Below are positions 46,373 to 54,516 of a stretch of 64,000 bases of DNA, piece by piece. The DNA comes from Sulfurospirillum oryzae (GTDB lineage: Bacteria; Campylobacterota; Campylobacteria; Campylobacterales; Sulfurospirillaceae). The first letter of the stretch is position 1, and each line of letters opens with the position of its first letter. The position numbers and the translations under genes are program-made. Location of the stretch: assembly GCF_025770725.1 (NCBI RefSeq), contig NZ_JANZKZ010000001.1:124001-188000 (forward strand), given 5' to 3'. The notes under the pieces are model-generated. The model saw nothing but the letters and a program-made list of their open reading frames with translations. It ran no database searches and was not told the DNA's origin.

Positions 46373-47602
46373 TTACTTTGCAATCAGCTCTAAGGGGTCA
46401 ATATGGAAATTCTTCTGCGTTACTTCAAAGGTTAGATCATTATCAACACGACCAATGACGTATCCTTTTTTGATTTTTTGACCGACTTGGATTGTCGGTG
46501 CAATCTTAGAGAGATGGGCATAAATGGTGTGGATTTCGTCGCCATTTTCGATAATCACCACTTTTTCCATAGACGCTGTATCTTTGGCAAAAATGACCTT
46601 GCCATTCAAAACACTTTTCACCGTAGCATCAGGGGATGAAGATGCTAAAACAACCGATTCATTGAAAATTTTAATTTTATAAATCGGATCAACATAATCA
46701 CCAAATTTACGTTTAACACTATACCCATCCAGTGGAGCGATCGTTCTCTCTCCTACGTATTTTTTAACATTGCTGTTTTGATAGGAAGAGCCAATTTGTC
46801 TGATGCTATTATCGCCTGCCCCAACAGTGGTAGGACCTTTGTCTCTTTTGGCAGCATTTTTTTCCGCTAAGAGTTTACTCTCCTCTTGCACTTTAATAAT
46901 TTTGAGTTGTTCAAGGGTTGTACGAATTTCATCGCGTTCTTTTTGAATGTCATCTAATTGCTTTTTATAGCCCTCTTTTTTTGTATTAAGCGCTAGAATA
47001 GAGCTTTCTCGCTTCTTTTCTAAGGCGATCAATTCATCTTTTTTGCTTTTAGCACTTTGAATTTCGCCATGAATATTTTTAATCTCTTGACTTTGAGAGT
47101 AGATTTGGTCATTGATTTGTTTGTAATCAGTCGCTAATTTTCCAAACTCTTTACGCATAATAGTATCCATTTTCTGGAGCACTTCATCGACCAATATACC
47201 ATCTTCATTGTCCAAATAATCGCTATCGGAAACTAAATAAAAGGAGAAATCTTCCGCAATAATTTTAATGATTTTCTGTTCTAAATCTTTCTTTTGAGAA
47301 GAGAGCTGTTGCGTATCTTTGGTTAATTTATCAAGGTACTCATTTTTACGCGATACCGTTTCTTGAGATTCATTGATGTTTTTACTTAAATCTTCAATCT
47401 TATCTTTGATTTTTTCAATATCTTTCTCTTCATTAACAATTTCATTGGCTATATCTTGAAGTTTGCCATGAATCTGTTTTTCGGTTTGAAGTTTTTCTTG
47501 TAACGTCTTTGATTTTTCATCAATTTTTTGTGTTGTATTGTTAGGTGCGGCAACCACCATAAGTGGCATAAGCACTGCCACACTTAATAGCCATAGTCTC
47601 AT
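46373..47602 (-). CDS. EnvC-like murein hydrolase activator (degenerate LytM/M23 domain)
   Basis: The 409-residue protein has a signal peptide (MRLWLLSVAVLMPLMVVAA), then a long coiled coil at about residues 25-240, then a LytM-like C-terminal domain. The zinc ligands of active M23 peptidases are missing: the H-x3-D site is replaced around KIKIFNESVV, and the terminal H-x-H reads DLTFEV. EnvC lacks these ligands in the same way and activates amidases rather than cutting peptidoglycan. It overlaps ftsX by four bases, so FtsEX-EnvC coupling is likely. Its target is probably the amidase encoded at 39.2 kb. Confidence 0.87.
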   Translation of the reverse strand: MRLWLLSVAVLMPLMVVAAPNNTTQKIDEKSKTLQEKLQTEKQIHGKLQDIANEIVNEEKDIEKIKDKIEDLSKNINESQETVSRKNEYLDKLTKDTQQLSSQKKDLEQKIIKIIAEDFSFYLVSDSDYLDNEDGILVDEVLQKMDTIMRKEFGKLATDYKQINDQIYSQSQEIKNIHGEIQSAKSKKDELIALEKKRESSILALNTKKEGYKKQLDDIQKERDEIRTTLEQLKIIKVQEESKLLAEKNAAKRDKGPTTVGAGDNSIRQIGSSYQNSNVKKYVGERTIAPLDGYSVKRKFGDYVDPIYKIKIFNESVVLASSSPDATVKSVLNGKVIFAKDTASMEKVVIIENGDEIHTIYAHLSKIAPTIQVGQKIKKGYVIGRVDNDLTFEVTQKNFHIDPLELIAK

Positions 47603-48408
47603 ACACGTCCAATCTTACGAGAAACAATCGTAACAGCAATCAACGCAAATAAAATAGAAGAGCCTATGAGCATGCCTCCTTCGATAAGAAGATTAAACTC
47701 AGGGAGCATAATATCCAGCTCTGCGGCAAACTCTTTAACAATAGTTATTTTTGGCGCTATGGTATAAATGGCGCATACGGCAATGGAGCTTATGAGTGAA
47801 TCAACCAATGTCATGCGATATAGCATTGCACTTTTCATAAAAAATGAGGCACCAAAAAGTGTCATAATAGACATTCTTCTATTGTGCTCATACGTCCAAA
47901 TACGAATCTGTTTGAAAATTAAAAGTACGGCTACAAATGCCACAAAGAAGGCAAAAATATAGACCATCGCTTGCAACAGTAAAAACATTTTAAACATCTT
48001 TTCATGCGTTTTAGCAAATGTTTCTATCCGTGTTATGGAACTTATGCCTAAAAGTTTCTGTTTAATCGCTTCCACTCTTTTTTTATTCGGAATAGATTCG
48101 AGCTTTAAAGAGTAGAATTTAGGGAGTGCTACTTGTAAAAGAGCTAAGTTTTTAGAAGACATATCGTTTTTTAGACGATCCAAAATCTTTTTACTGCTAA
48201 TCTCAGACAAACTCTCAATCTCTGGAATCTGTTTTTTCAATTCTTCTTCTTTAAGTTCGGCCGAAGAGACAACGACAATGGCATAATCATTCACAATTTT
48301 AGTCGCATAATCATTGACAATACTCTTAATAACATTGGTAAACTGAAATGAAAAGAGTAGAACAAAGACCGAAATCATAATTGAAAAATGGCTACTAATT
48401 GACCTCAT
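47599..48408 (-). CDS. ftsX: Cell division membrane protein FtsX
   Basis: The protein of about 269 residues has a first membrane helix (about 8-25), a periplasmic domain (about 30-140) and three C-terminal helices, the FtsX layout. It is short and diverged compared with the E. coli protein. ATG at 48408 lies eight bases after AAGGTGG; an upstream in-frame GTG (48420) is possible. It pairs with FtsE as a non-transporting ABC complex that drives EnvC-type activators. It overlaps both ftsE and the EnvC-like gene. Confidence 0.87.
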   Translation of the reverse strand: MRSISSHFSIMISVFVLLFSFQFTNVIKSIVNDYATKIVNDYAIVVVSSAELKEEELKKQIPEIESLSEISSKKILDRLKNDMSSKNLALLQVALPKFYSLKLESIPNKKRVEAIKQKLLGISSITRIETFAKTHEKMFKMFLLLQAMVYIFAFFVAFVAVLLIFKQIRIWTYEHNRRMSIMTLFGASFFMKSAMLYRMTLVDSLISSIAVCAIYTIAPKITIVKEFAAELDIMLPEFNLLIEGGMLIGSSILFALIAVTIVSRKIGRV

Positions 48409-49066
48409 GCAAAACGCCACCTTCTAAAAAATAGTGTTTATAATCAATGCCTAATGTTGAGGGAATATTATGGGTTACGACTAAAACGGTTGTGCCCAAG
48501 TGTTCTTTTGCCCCTTTGAGTAGATTCCAAATAACTTCACTGGAATAACTATCAAGATTACCTGTAGGCTCATCTGCTAAAATTAAGACGGGATTATGAG
48601 CAAGAGCTCTTGCCATCGCTACACGTTGTTGTTCACCACCGCTGAGTTCATAAGGGTATTTATTGATTTTATGCAACAATTTGACATGTTTCAAAAGTTT
48701 GTGTGCTTGCTTAATACAGACACTTTTTGAAAATCCACCAATAATGAGAGGCAACATAACATTTTGTTCGACCGTCCACTCATCAATAAGTTTATAATCT
48801 TGAAATACCACGCCCAAATAGCGTCTTAGAAGATTGAGCTTGGAACTGCTAATATTTTTAAAATCTACACCGCACACATTAAGGTCCCCACGGTTTGGGA
48901 AAAGCTCGCCGTAGAGAGATTTGATAATCGTTGATTTTCCACTACCACTTTTACCCGTGATAAAAACAAATTCTTGCGATTTAATGAGCATACTTGCATC
49001 GGTGATGATCGGCTCATCTCTGCCATAGCTAATATTTAAGCCATTGGCTTTAATCACATATTCCAT
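48395..49066 (-). CDS. ftsE: Cell division ATP-binding protein FtsE
   Basis: The 223-residue ABC ATPase has Walker A ITGKSGSGKSTIIKSLYG near residue 35, signature LSGGEQQRVAMARAL near residue 141, and Walker B LILADEPTGNLD. Genomic coupling with ftsX and an EnvC-like gene separates it from LolD-type paralogues. It overlaps trmB upstream by 17 bases. Confidence 0.93.
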   Translation of the reverse strand: MEYVIKANGLNISYGRDEPIITDASMLIKSQEFVFITGKSGSGKSTIIKSLYGELFPNRGDLNVCGVDFKNISSSKLNLLRRYLGVVFQDYKLIDEWTVEQNVMLPLIIGGFSKSVCIKQAHKLLKHVKLLHKINKYPYELSGGEQQRVAMARALAHNPVLILADEPTGNLDSYSSEVIWNLLKGAKEHLGTTVLVVTHNIPSTLGIDYKHYFLEGGVLHEVN

Positions 49067-50228
49067 GAAACCACTCTTTAATTAATGTATGCGCCGCACT
49101 GTTGTTTTTCGTCGCTAAAATTGTCGCAGGAAGGTAAGAAACCTTGCCCTCTTGAATCTGTATATAACACTTTTCATTACGCTCATTGGCGCCAAAAGAG
49201 AGGCGAATGAGTCCGCTTTTATCGTCAATTTCAAACAGCTCTTCAAAATGCACAAAAAAGCCATCGCCTCGTAAAAGGTCATCTTTAAAGGCATCTCTAA
49301 TTTTTGCAAAATCGACCTGTTCATCAAAACGTAATGTTCCTAGTTTTGGAATAGGCAAAGAAGCTATTTCATTGGTGAGCGTAACATCGTAAATGTCTTT
49401 TTCCATTTTGCGCCAACGATCTTCATACTTACTTGTAATCTCCAAATCAGCGTTTTTCTTTACCTGCACATTGGCATGAGAAAGCTGCATCATTTGAGAA
49501 AATGCGAACTCAAAGTAAAGGGGGCTGTCCGTTCTAAGCTCTAACGTACCCTTTACATGTAAAACCCGAAGAGCCTCTTCAATAAAAGCAGCCGAGAAGA
49601 CACGGCGGTGCGGTTTTTTATCCCAAGGTACGGGGAAATGAACAAAGATTCGCCCAACAACGTTAGAGGGTAAAAACTCCATAAAAAGACGCGCATCATA
49701 ATCAACAACAAGAATATTTTCGATATTTTGAAGCTCACACTGTTTCAAGACTTGCTCAATGGATGGCTTATGAATCTCAAGTCCAATAAACTGAATATGA
49801 GGATGTTTTTTAGCTTGATGCAAAAGATGTCTTCCACTGCCAAAGCCAATCTCTACCCAAATTTCACGATTCACGTCAAACTGATTTGCAAAAAATTCAA
49901 TCTCTTTGAGATAAGGTGAATGCTTTACATGTAAAAATTTTTTAGGTTCAATATTGGAAAAAATCTCTTTGGCTTCGCTCGCATCTCTAAAGTCCATTAA
50001 GACTTTTTGTAAGAAAGAGGCTTGCGTTGGACGTGTGACTTTGTCGCCTTTGACAAGGAGTCCTCCATCTTCTTTTTGGTGAATGCGAATTAAAAGTTGC
50101 TCCCCTTGCATAGAAGCCATCACCAGCTTGTTGCCTCGCTTTGAGCGGGCTTCATAGCTAAATGTAGTCTCTTTATACGTGCAAGGGTAGCTTAAAGGTT
50201 TTAGCGTTTGCGTATGAAAATTTGGCAT
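49050..50228 (-). CDS. trmB: tRNA (guanine-N7)-methyltransferase with extra terminal domains
   Basis: The 392-residue protein has the SAM-binding motif IWVEIGFGSGRHLLHQAKK near residue 122 and the TrmB signature FVHFPVPWDKKPHRRVF near residue 195. It makes m7G46 in tRNA variable loops. Typical TrmB proteins are 210-250 residues; here about 115 residues precede the methyltransferase and about 80 follow it (GDGFFVHFEELFEI onward). The same long form occurs in C. jejuni, from memory. The extra regions have no recognised domain. Two TTACATGTAA copies encode LHVK twice. Confidence 0.9.
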   Translation of the reverse strand: MPNFHTQTLKPLSYPCTYKETTFSYEARSKRGNKLVMASMQGEQLLIRIHQKEDGGLLVKGDKVTRPTQASFLQKVLMDFRDASEAKEIFSNIEPKKFLHVKHSPYLKEIEFFANQFDVNREIWVEIGFGSGRHLLHQAKKHPHIQFIGLEIHKPSIEQVLKQCELQNIENILVVDYDARLFMEFLPSNVVGRIFVHFPVPWDKKPHRRVFSAAFIEEALRVLHVKGTLELRTDSPLYFEFAFSQMMQLSHANVQVKKNADLEITSKYEDRWRKMEKDIYDVTLTNEIASLPIPKLGTLRFDEQVDFAKIRDAFKDDLLRGDGFFVHFEELFEIDDKSGLIRLSFGANERNEKCYIQIQEGKVSYLPATILATKNNSAAHTLIKEWFHGICD

Positions 50229-50237
50229 AAATGGCTT

Positions 50238-51494
50238 TTAATCCTTAGGAATCACGATAACTACGCTATCAGAAGGTTTTGAAGCAATACCGTATTTGTC
50301 AATTGCAATAATATTGTATTTGTATTCTACGCCGCGAACAACGTCTTGGTCACTGAAATTGCTCTCAAAGATGCCTGTAAAATTTTGTTTTTTAGTTTTA
50401 CCGGAGACTTCAAATTCTTTAGTAATGCTGTACTTAATGGCATTATCATCCCCACCCCATGAAATAACAACAGAACTACCATCGTATTTGGCAGAACGTA
50501 CAGAAGGGGCGTTAAGTGCTGGCAATGTCATACCTGCAATTGAGCCATCTTGTTTTGATTCAAGACCATCAACATCAACAGCAACCACACGGTAATAGTA
50601 CGTTTTGCCATTATCACTGACAAGGTCTTCAAATTCAGTATTTTGCGTTTTGCCATAATAGCTATAAAACATACTTGATGTTGGAGAACGGTAAATTTTA
50701 TAATAAGAAAAATCACTTGTCGTTGAAGCATTCCACGTTAAAATAATTTTTTTAGGTAGATCAGACGTTGCTTTTACACCTGAAATTCCCTTAGGTAGTG
50801 GCTTTGAAGATGCTTCAACCGTATCGCTTGGTTTGGAGAGAACACCATCAACAGTTTTGACTTTCACACGGTAACGATAAACAGCATTATCTCTAATGTC
50901 TTTATCAATGTACTCTGCATTTAATCTACCTTTGACTTTACCAACTTCTTCCCATGCACTTGATTTATATTCATTACGCTCAACAATATAATACTCTACG
51001 CTCTCCAGAGAATGTGGTCGCCAAATGATTTTGATACGAGCTGGAAGCCCTGAAACGGCGTTAATAAATGAAACAGAATCAATGGCACCTGTTGTTGGTG
51101 TATTGGCAACAAGCGCTGTTGTTGTCACACTTGCCATAGAACTTAGAGCAGATTCATGTTTCTCAGCTGAGTATGTACTCATCTGATAACTATACGTTGA
51201 ATTGGGTCTTAATTTTGTATCAACATAGTGTGATACATACCTGTCTTTAATGGTGGCAATTTTTTTCATGCTATTGCCCTCCATACGATATAAGTAGTAC
51301 CCTTCTATTTGCGCACTGTAAATAGGCGTCCACTCAAAACCAACTTCCGTGGCACCTGGGAGTGTACGAATTCCCTCTATATGAGGCAAAGATGTATCGA
51401 CGACGGGTTCTTTAGGCGTTTCAACTGTCTTTGTGCATCCACCGATTACAAGACTCAAAGCCATTAACGATGTTATCAAAAGTAATTTTTTCAT
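50238..51494 (-). CDS. Lipoprotein with fibronectin type III domains
   Basis: The 418-residue protein has a lipobox (SLVIGGCTK; Cys near residue 20) and about four fibronectin-III-like repeats of roughly 90 residues. Repeating Trp/Tyr pairs are visible, for example GFEWTPIYSAQIEGYYLYR, IIWRPHSLESVEYYIVER, ILTWNASTTSDFSYYKIYR and VISWGGDDNAIKYSITKE. It is probably a surface- or periplasm-facing binding protein of unknown ligand. The start overlaps the pseudouridine synthase gene by 74 bases but is supported by AGGAAGAGG before the ATG and by the signal peptide. Confidence 0.88.
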   Translation of the reverse strand: MKKLLLITSLMALSLVIGGCTKTVETPKEPVVDTSLPHIEGIRTLPGATEVGFEWTPIYSAQIEGYYLYRMEGNSMKKIATIKDRYVSHYVDTKLRPNSTYSYQMSTYSAEKHESALSSMASVTTTALVANTPTTGAIDSVSFINAVSGLPARIKIIWRPHSLESVEYYIVERNEYKSSAWEEVGKVKGRLNAEYIDKDIRDNAVYRYRVKVKTVDGVLSKPSDTVEASSKPLPKGISGVKATSDLPKKIILTWNASTTSDFSYYKIYRSPTSSMFYSYYGKTQNTEFEDLVSDNGKTYYYRVVAVDVDGLESKQDGSIAGMTLPALNAPSVRSAKYDGSSVVISWGGDDNAIKYSITKEFEVSGKTKKQNFTGIFESNFSDQDVVRGVEYKYNIIAIDKYGIASKPSDSVVIVIPKD

Positions 51495-52401
51495 GTACCT
51501 CTTCCTTACTGAAATGGTGTATTAAACAAACATCAAAATCATCCCATGTTGGGGCAGTTATTTGCAATAATTGTCCTGTTTTAGGATGCTTTAAATACAA
51601 GATATAAGCATGTAACATAACTCTTGGTATTGTACCATTTTGGCTCTTAAAGCCGTATAAACTATCGCCCAAGATATGGCGAGAGAGGGAAGCTAGATGC
51701 ACTCTAATCTGATGTGTTCGCCCCGTAAAAAGTTTTGCCGCAATCAACTCTTTTTTGCCATCACGTGATGTTAAGAGCTTTGCAAAAGCACTTTTTGCCA
51801 TTCTTCCATCTCTCATAACATCCATTTTTAAACGGTTGTTAGCACTTCGACCAATCGGCAATTCCACAACGATATTGTCTTTGAGTGGCAAATCAATAAT
51901 GGCAAGATAATACCTTCCCATACTTTTATCTTCCAATTGCGAAGAGAGGCTTAAGTGTGCCTCATTATTTTTAGCAATAACCAGTGCCCCACTCGTCTCT
52001 TTATCGATACGATGCACGATACCATGACGCTCTTCTCCGCTAATGGTTGAGAGATTGATACCTTTAAATTTCAGCCAATCCACCAGTGTTGCTTCTTTGA
52101 CACTGGGTGCGCCATGAACCGTTAAAAAAGGAGGTTTATTAATCACCAAAAGATCGTCATCTTCGTATAATATTGGCACGTCAAAATTGATTTCATAACT
52201 ACTAGGACTTTCATCCGCTTGTACAAATTCATAACTGACGACATTGCCTTCATTCAGCTTGAAACTACATTTATGGATGCGCTTTCCATCCACAAACACA
52301 CCTACGTTTTTAATGAGTTTTTCGACTTGATTGCGCGGCAATTCTAGAGCTTCACTCATAGCGGCATCCAGCCTTTTTGACTCTTTACATGTAAACTCCA
52401 T
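51421..52401 (-). CDS. RluA/RluD-family 23S rRNA pseudouridine synthase
   Basis: The 326-residue protein has an N-terminal S4 domain (LPRNQVEKLIKNVGVFVDGK) and the catalytic motif GIVHRIDKETSGALVIAKN, where the aspartate isomerises uridine, near residue 128. A GRTHQIRVHLASLSRHILGD motif lies near residue 230. RluD (positions 1911/1915/1917) is the likeliest specificity, but RluC is not excluded. Its last 24 codons overlap the FN3 lipoprotein gene. A repeat copy lies at codons 3-6 (FTCK). Confidence 0.9.
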   Translation of the reverse strand: MEFTCKESKRLDAAMSEALELPRNQVEKLIKNVGVFVDGKRIHKCSFKLNEGNVVSYEFVQADESPSSYEINFDVPILYEDDDLLVINKPPFLTVHGAPSVKEATLVDWLKFKGINLSTISGEERHGIVHRIDKETSGALVIAKNNEAHLSLSSQLEDKSMGRYYLAIIDLPLKDNIVVELPIGRSANNRLKMDVMRDGRMAKSAFAKLLTSRDGKKELIAAKLFTGRTHQIRVHLASLSRHILGDSLYGFKSQNGTIPRVMLHAYILYLKHPKTGQLLQITAPTWDDFDVCLIHHFSKEEVHEKITFDNIVNGFESCNRWMHKDS

Positions 52402-52458
52402 CCAGCCTACTTTCCTCTATTTTTTGATATACTTGCGAAAACTTTCCAAAGGGATATA

Positions 52459-53565
52459 GTGTTTCAAATTGATAGGCGCATCTTAACACATTTTGATTTT
52501 TTAATTCCTATGCTTGTACTGCCTATCATTGTTCTTTCTTATTTTCTGATCTCTGAAGCAAATGTCATGCTTGCCAATAAACAGATTGTCTATTATACCG
52601 TTGGCGTTATCACATTTCTTTTCTTTTTCATTATACCCATTAAAAAAATAGAGTGGGTCATCCCTTTTTTTTATTGGGTGACGATTATTTTGCTGGTGAG
52701 TGTCGATTTCTTTGGTATCGCAAAACTAGGTGCTAGGCGTTGGCTTGAAATCCCATTTGTACATTTCACGATTCAGCCCTCAGAGATTTTTAAACCTGCT
52801 TTTATTTTGATGCTTGCCTATCTCATCAAGCACAATCCTCCCGAAGAGAATGGTTATGGATGGAAATCTTTTTTTAAACTAAGCTTCTACATTGTATTGC
52901 CATTTATTTTAGTCGCTAAAGAGCCCGATCTTGGAACTGCTATGATTTTAGTTCTCTTAGGCTATGGCACACTTTTTGTCATCGGTGTTCACAAAAAAAT
53001 ATGGATTACGTTAGCAATCCTTGTGGGAATTTGCAGCCCTATTATGTACAATAATTTGCATGACTATCAAAAACAGCGTATTACGGATTTTATCTCTGAA
53101 AAACCAAGTTATCATGTTAAGCAGTCTATTATTGCTATTGGATCTGGCGGGCTTACGGGAAAAGAGCGTAGTGAAGCAACGCAAACACATTACAAATTTT
53201 TACCCATTGCTACGAGTGATTTTATCTTTGCTTATACCGTTGAACGCCTTGGCTTTTGGGGTGCATTAGGACTCATTGTCTGTTATGCCCTTTTGGTCAT
53301 GCATCTGTTAAGCCTCAACTTTATCCTCAAAGAGGACTACTTTGCAAGAGTCATCACTAGCGGTATCTCTTTGCTTATTTTCTTTTATATGAGCATTAAC
53401 ATTGCCATGACGATTGGTCTTGCTCCTGTGGTAGGTGTCCCTTTGCCTTTTTATAGCTATGGAGGCAGTAGTTTTATCACTTTTTTTGCACTTTTTGGAA
53501 TTTTAGAGAACTTGTTAGCCTTTCGATTTGATCCAACCTATCGTTCCATCAAATATTCGCTCTAA
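52459..53565 (+). CDS. rodA: Peptidoglycan glycosyltransferase RodA
   Basis: The 368-residue SEDS-family membrane protein has about ten helices and the conserved loops ARRWLEIPFVHFTIQPSEIF, AKEPDLGTAMILVL and LPFYSYGGSSFI. It polymerises glycan strands for side-wall growth with PBP2 (encoded at 20.7 kb). It starts at 52459, probably GTG, about 60 bases from the divergent pseudouridine synthase gene. A tRNA gene follows. Confidence 0.94.
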   Translation: MFQIDRRILTHFDFLIPMLVLPIIVLSYFLISEANVMLANKQIVYYTVGVITFLFFFIIPIKKIEWVIPFFYWVTIILLVSVDFFGIAKLGARRWLEIPFVHFTIQPSEIFKPAFILMLAYLIKHNPPEENGYGWKSFFKLSFYIVLPFILVAKEPDLGTAMILVLLGYGTLFVIGVHKKIWITLAILVGICSPIMYNNLHDYQKQRITDFISEKPSYHVKQSIIAIGSGGLTGKERSEATQTHYKFLPIATSDFIFAYTVERLGFWGALGLIVCYALLVMHLLSLNFILKEDYFARVITSGISLLIFFYMSINIAMTIGLAPVVGVPLPFYSYGGSSFITFFALFGILENLLAFRFDPTYRSIKYSL

Positions 53566-53623
53566 GCCCCTATGTAGCGTTATTTTTCGTTACTTTTTAT
53601 CTTCTTTTAACAATTAAAAAGAT

Positions 53624-53629
53624 ACAATT
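53624..53629 (+). promoter_or_regulatory. Possible -10 element of the tRNA gene
   Basis: GATACAATTT, with TACAAT 15 bp before the tRNA and a TTAACA-like -35 about 17 bp upstream. Confidence 0.4.
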
Positions 53630-53643
53630 TCACTCTTTAAAAT

Positions 53644-53720
53644 GGGTCCTTAGCTCAGTTGGTTAGAGCACCCCGCTCATAACGGGGTGGTCGAGTGTTC
53701 GAGCCACTCAGGACCCACCA
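53644..53720 (+). tRNA. tRNA with CAU anticodon (elongator Met or lysidine-type Ile)
   Basis: A complete 77-nt cloverleaf: acceptor GGGTCCT/AGGACCC, D arm with AGCTCAGTTGGTTAGAGC, anticodon stem CCCCG/CGGGG around loop CTCATAA (anticodon CAT), T stem GAGTG/CACTC around TTCGAGC, and encoded CCA. The first pair is G-C, so it is not the initiator, which has an unpaired C1. Sequence alone leaves elongator Met and Ile2 (C34 modified to lysidine) open. Confidence 0.97.
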
Positions 53721-53771
53721 CTTGCTTCTTGGTCTTGATTACTTTTAATTTGATACAAAAAGGTAAACGTT

Positions 53772-54251
53772 ATGAAAAAAGCACTTCTTTTTTTAGCAAT
53801 CGCTTCACAGATATCTCTCTTTGCAGGTTTTTTAGATGATCTTATTGGTAAAGATAAAACTTATCTGGAAGCCAATGGTTTTAAATGTACAGAGTTTTCC
53901 TGTGTTACGAAGGATCAAAACTACTTTAATATTAAGCTCCTAGACAATGCCATTGAATATGTTGAAGTTTACAGTACAGATAAAGATGAAGTTTACCGCG
54001 TAGCACTTTATCTCTACCAAAACGACAAACTTAAAAATAAAGAGATGGATGAGGCATTTTACAAAGCCCTTACAAAACTGAATGAAAAATCAAAACTGAC
54101 TTATGAGCTCTCTAAAGTCAGTGACAAATTTGGCAATGAAGCGCTTATTACTATAACTGATACCAAAAAAGCCTCTGCCTATGTTAATTCACTTCGCGAT
54201 ACCTACTTTGAAAGTATGAAACAATACAGCGAAACTGGCAGCCGTAAATAA
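53772..54251 (+). CDS. Small secreted protein of unknown function
   Basis: The 159-residue protein has a signal peptide (MKKALLFLAIASQISLFAGF) and a charged mature part with two cysteines near the start (KCTEFSCVTKDQNYF), probably a periplasmic disulfide. The remainder is alternating beta and helix (YVEVYSTDKDEVYRVALYLY). AAAGG lies before the ATG. No family is recognised. It ends 13 bases before a hairpin, so it is a single-gene unit or co-transcribed with the tRNA. Confidence 0.75.
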   Translation: MKKALLFLAIASQISLFAGFLDDLIGKDKTYLEANGFKCTEFSCVTKDQNYFNIKLLDNAIEYVEVYSTDKDEVYRVALYLYQNDKLKNKEMDEAFYKALTKLNEKSKLTYELSKVSDKFGNEALITITDTKKASAYVNSLRDTYFESMKQYSETGSRK

Positions 54252-54263
54252 CAAATTCTTATT

Positions 54264-54292
54264 AGGCACTATCCTCCTATGAGATAGTGCCT
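54264..54292 (+). terminator. Hairpin after the secreted-protein gene
   Basis: AGGCACTATC (54264-54273) pairs perfectly with GATAGTGCCT (54283-54292). The following T-tract is weak (TAACGTTCTCTCTTTTTT). Confidence 0.6.
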
Positions 54293-54466
54293 TAACGTTC
54301 TCTCTTTTTTACCTCTTATTTTACCCATTATTCCATCTCTCACTTTAAAACAAATTACGCTTTACTGCATACCTTCATGCATACAAAAAAGAAGAAACAT
54401 AAGGTGTCATCTGATAAGAGAAATGGAGGGTGTTATCGTTGTCGTCATAAACGAAGGGTATTGATT
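54293..54466. other. Convergent intergenic stretch with no gene seen
   Basis: Between the two hairpins lie about 170 bases of low-complexity A/T sequence with short reading frames only. No RNA gene or promoter is recognised. Confidence 0.5.
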
Positions 54467-54500
54467 ACCTTAGGATGAAGTATAAACCTCATCCTAAGGT
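54467..54500 (-). terminator. Hairpin after kup
   Basis: ACCTTAGGATGA (54467-54478) pairs perfectly with TCATCCTAAGGT (54489-54500), 17 bases past the kup stop. The U-tract is poor. Confidence 0.65.
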
Positions 54501-54516
54501 GAAAAGAGCTGGTTCT

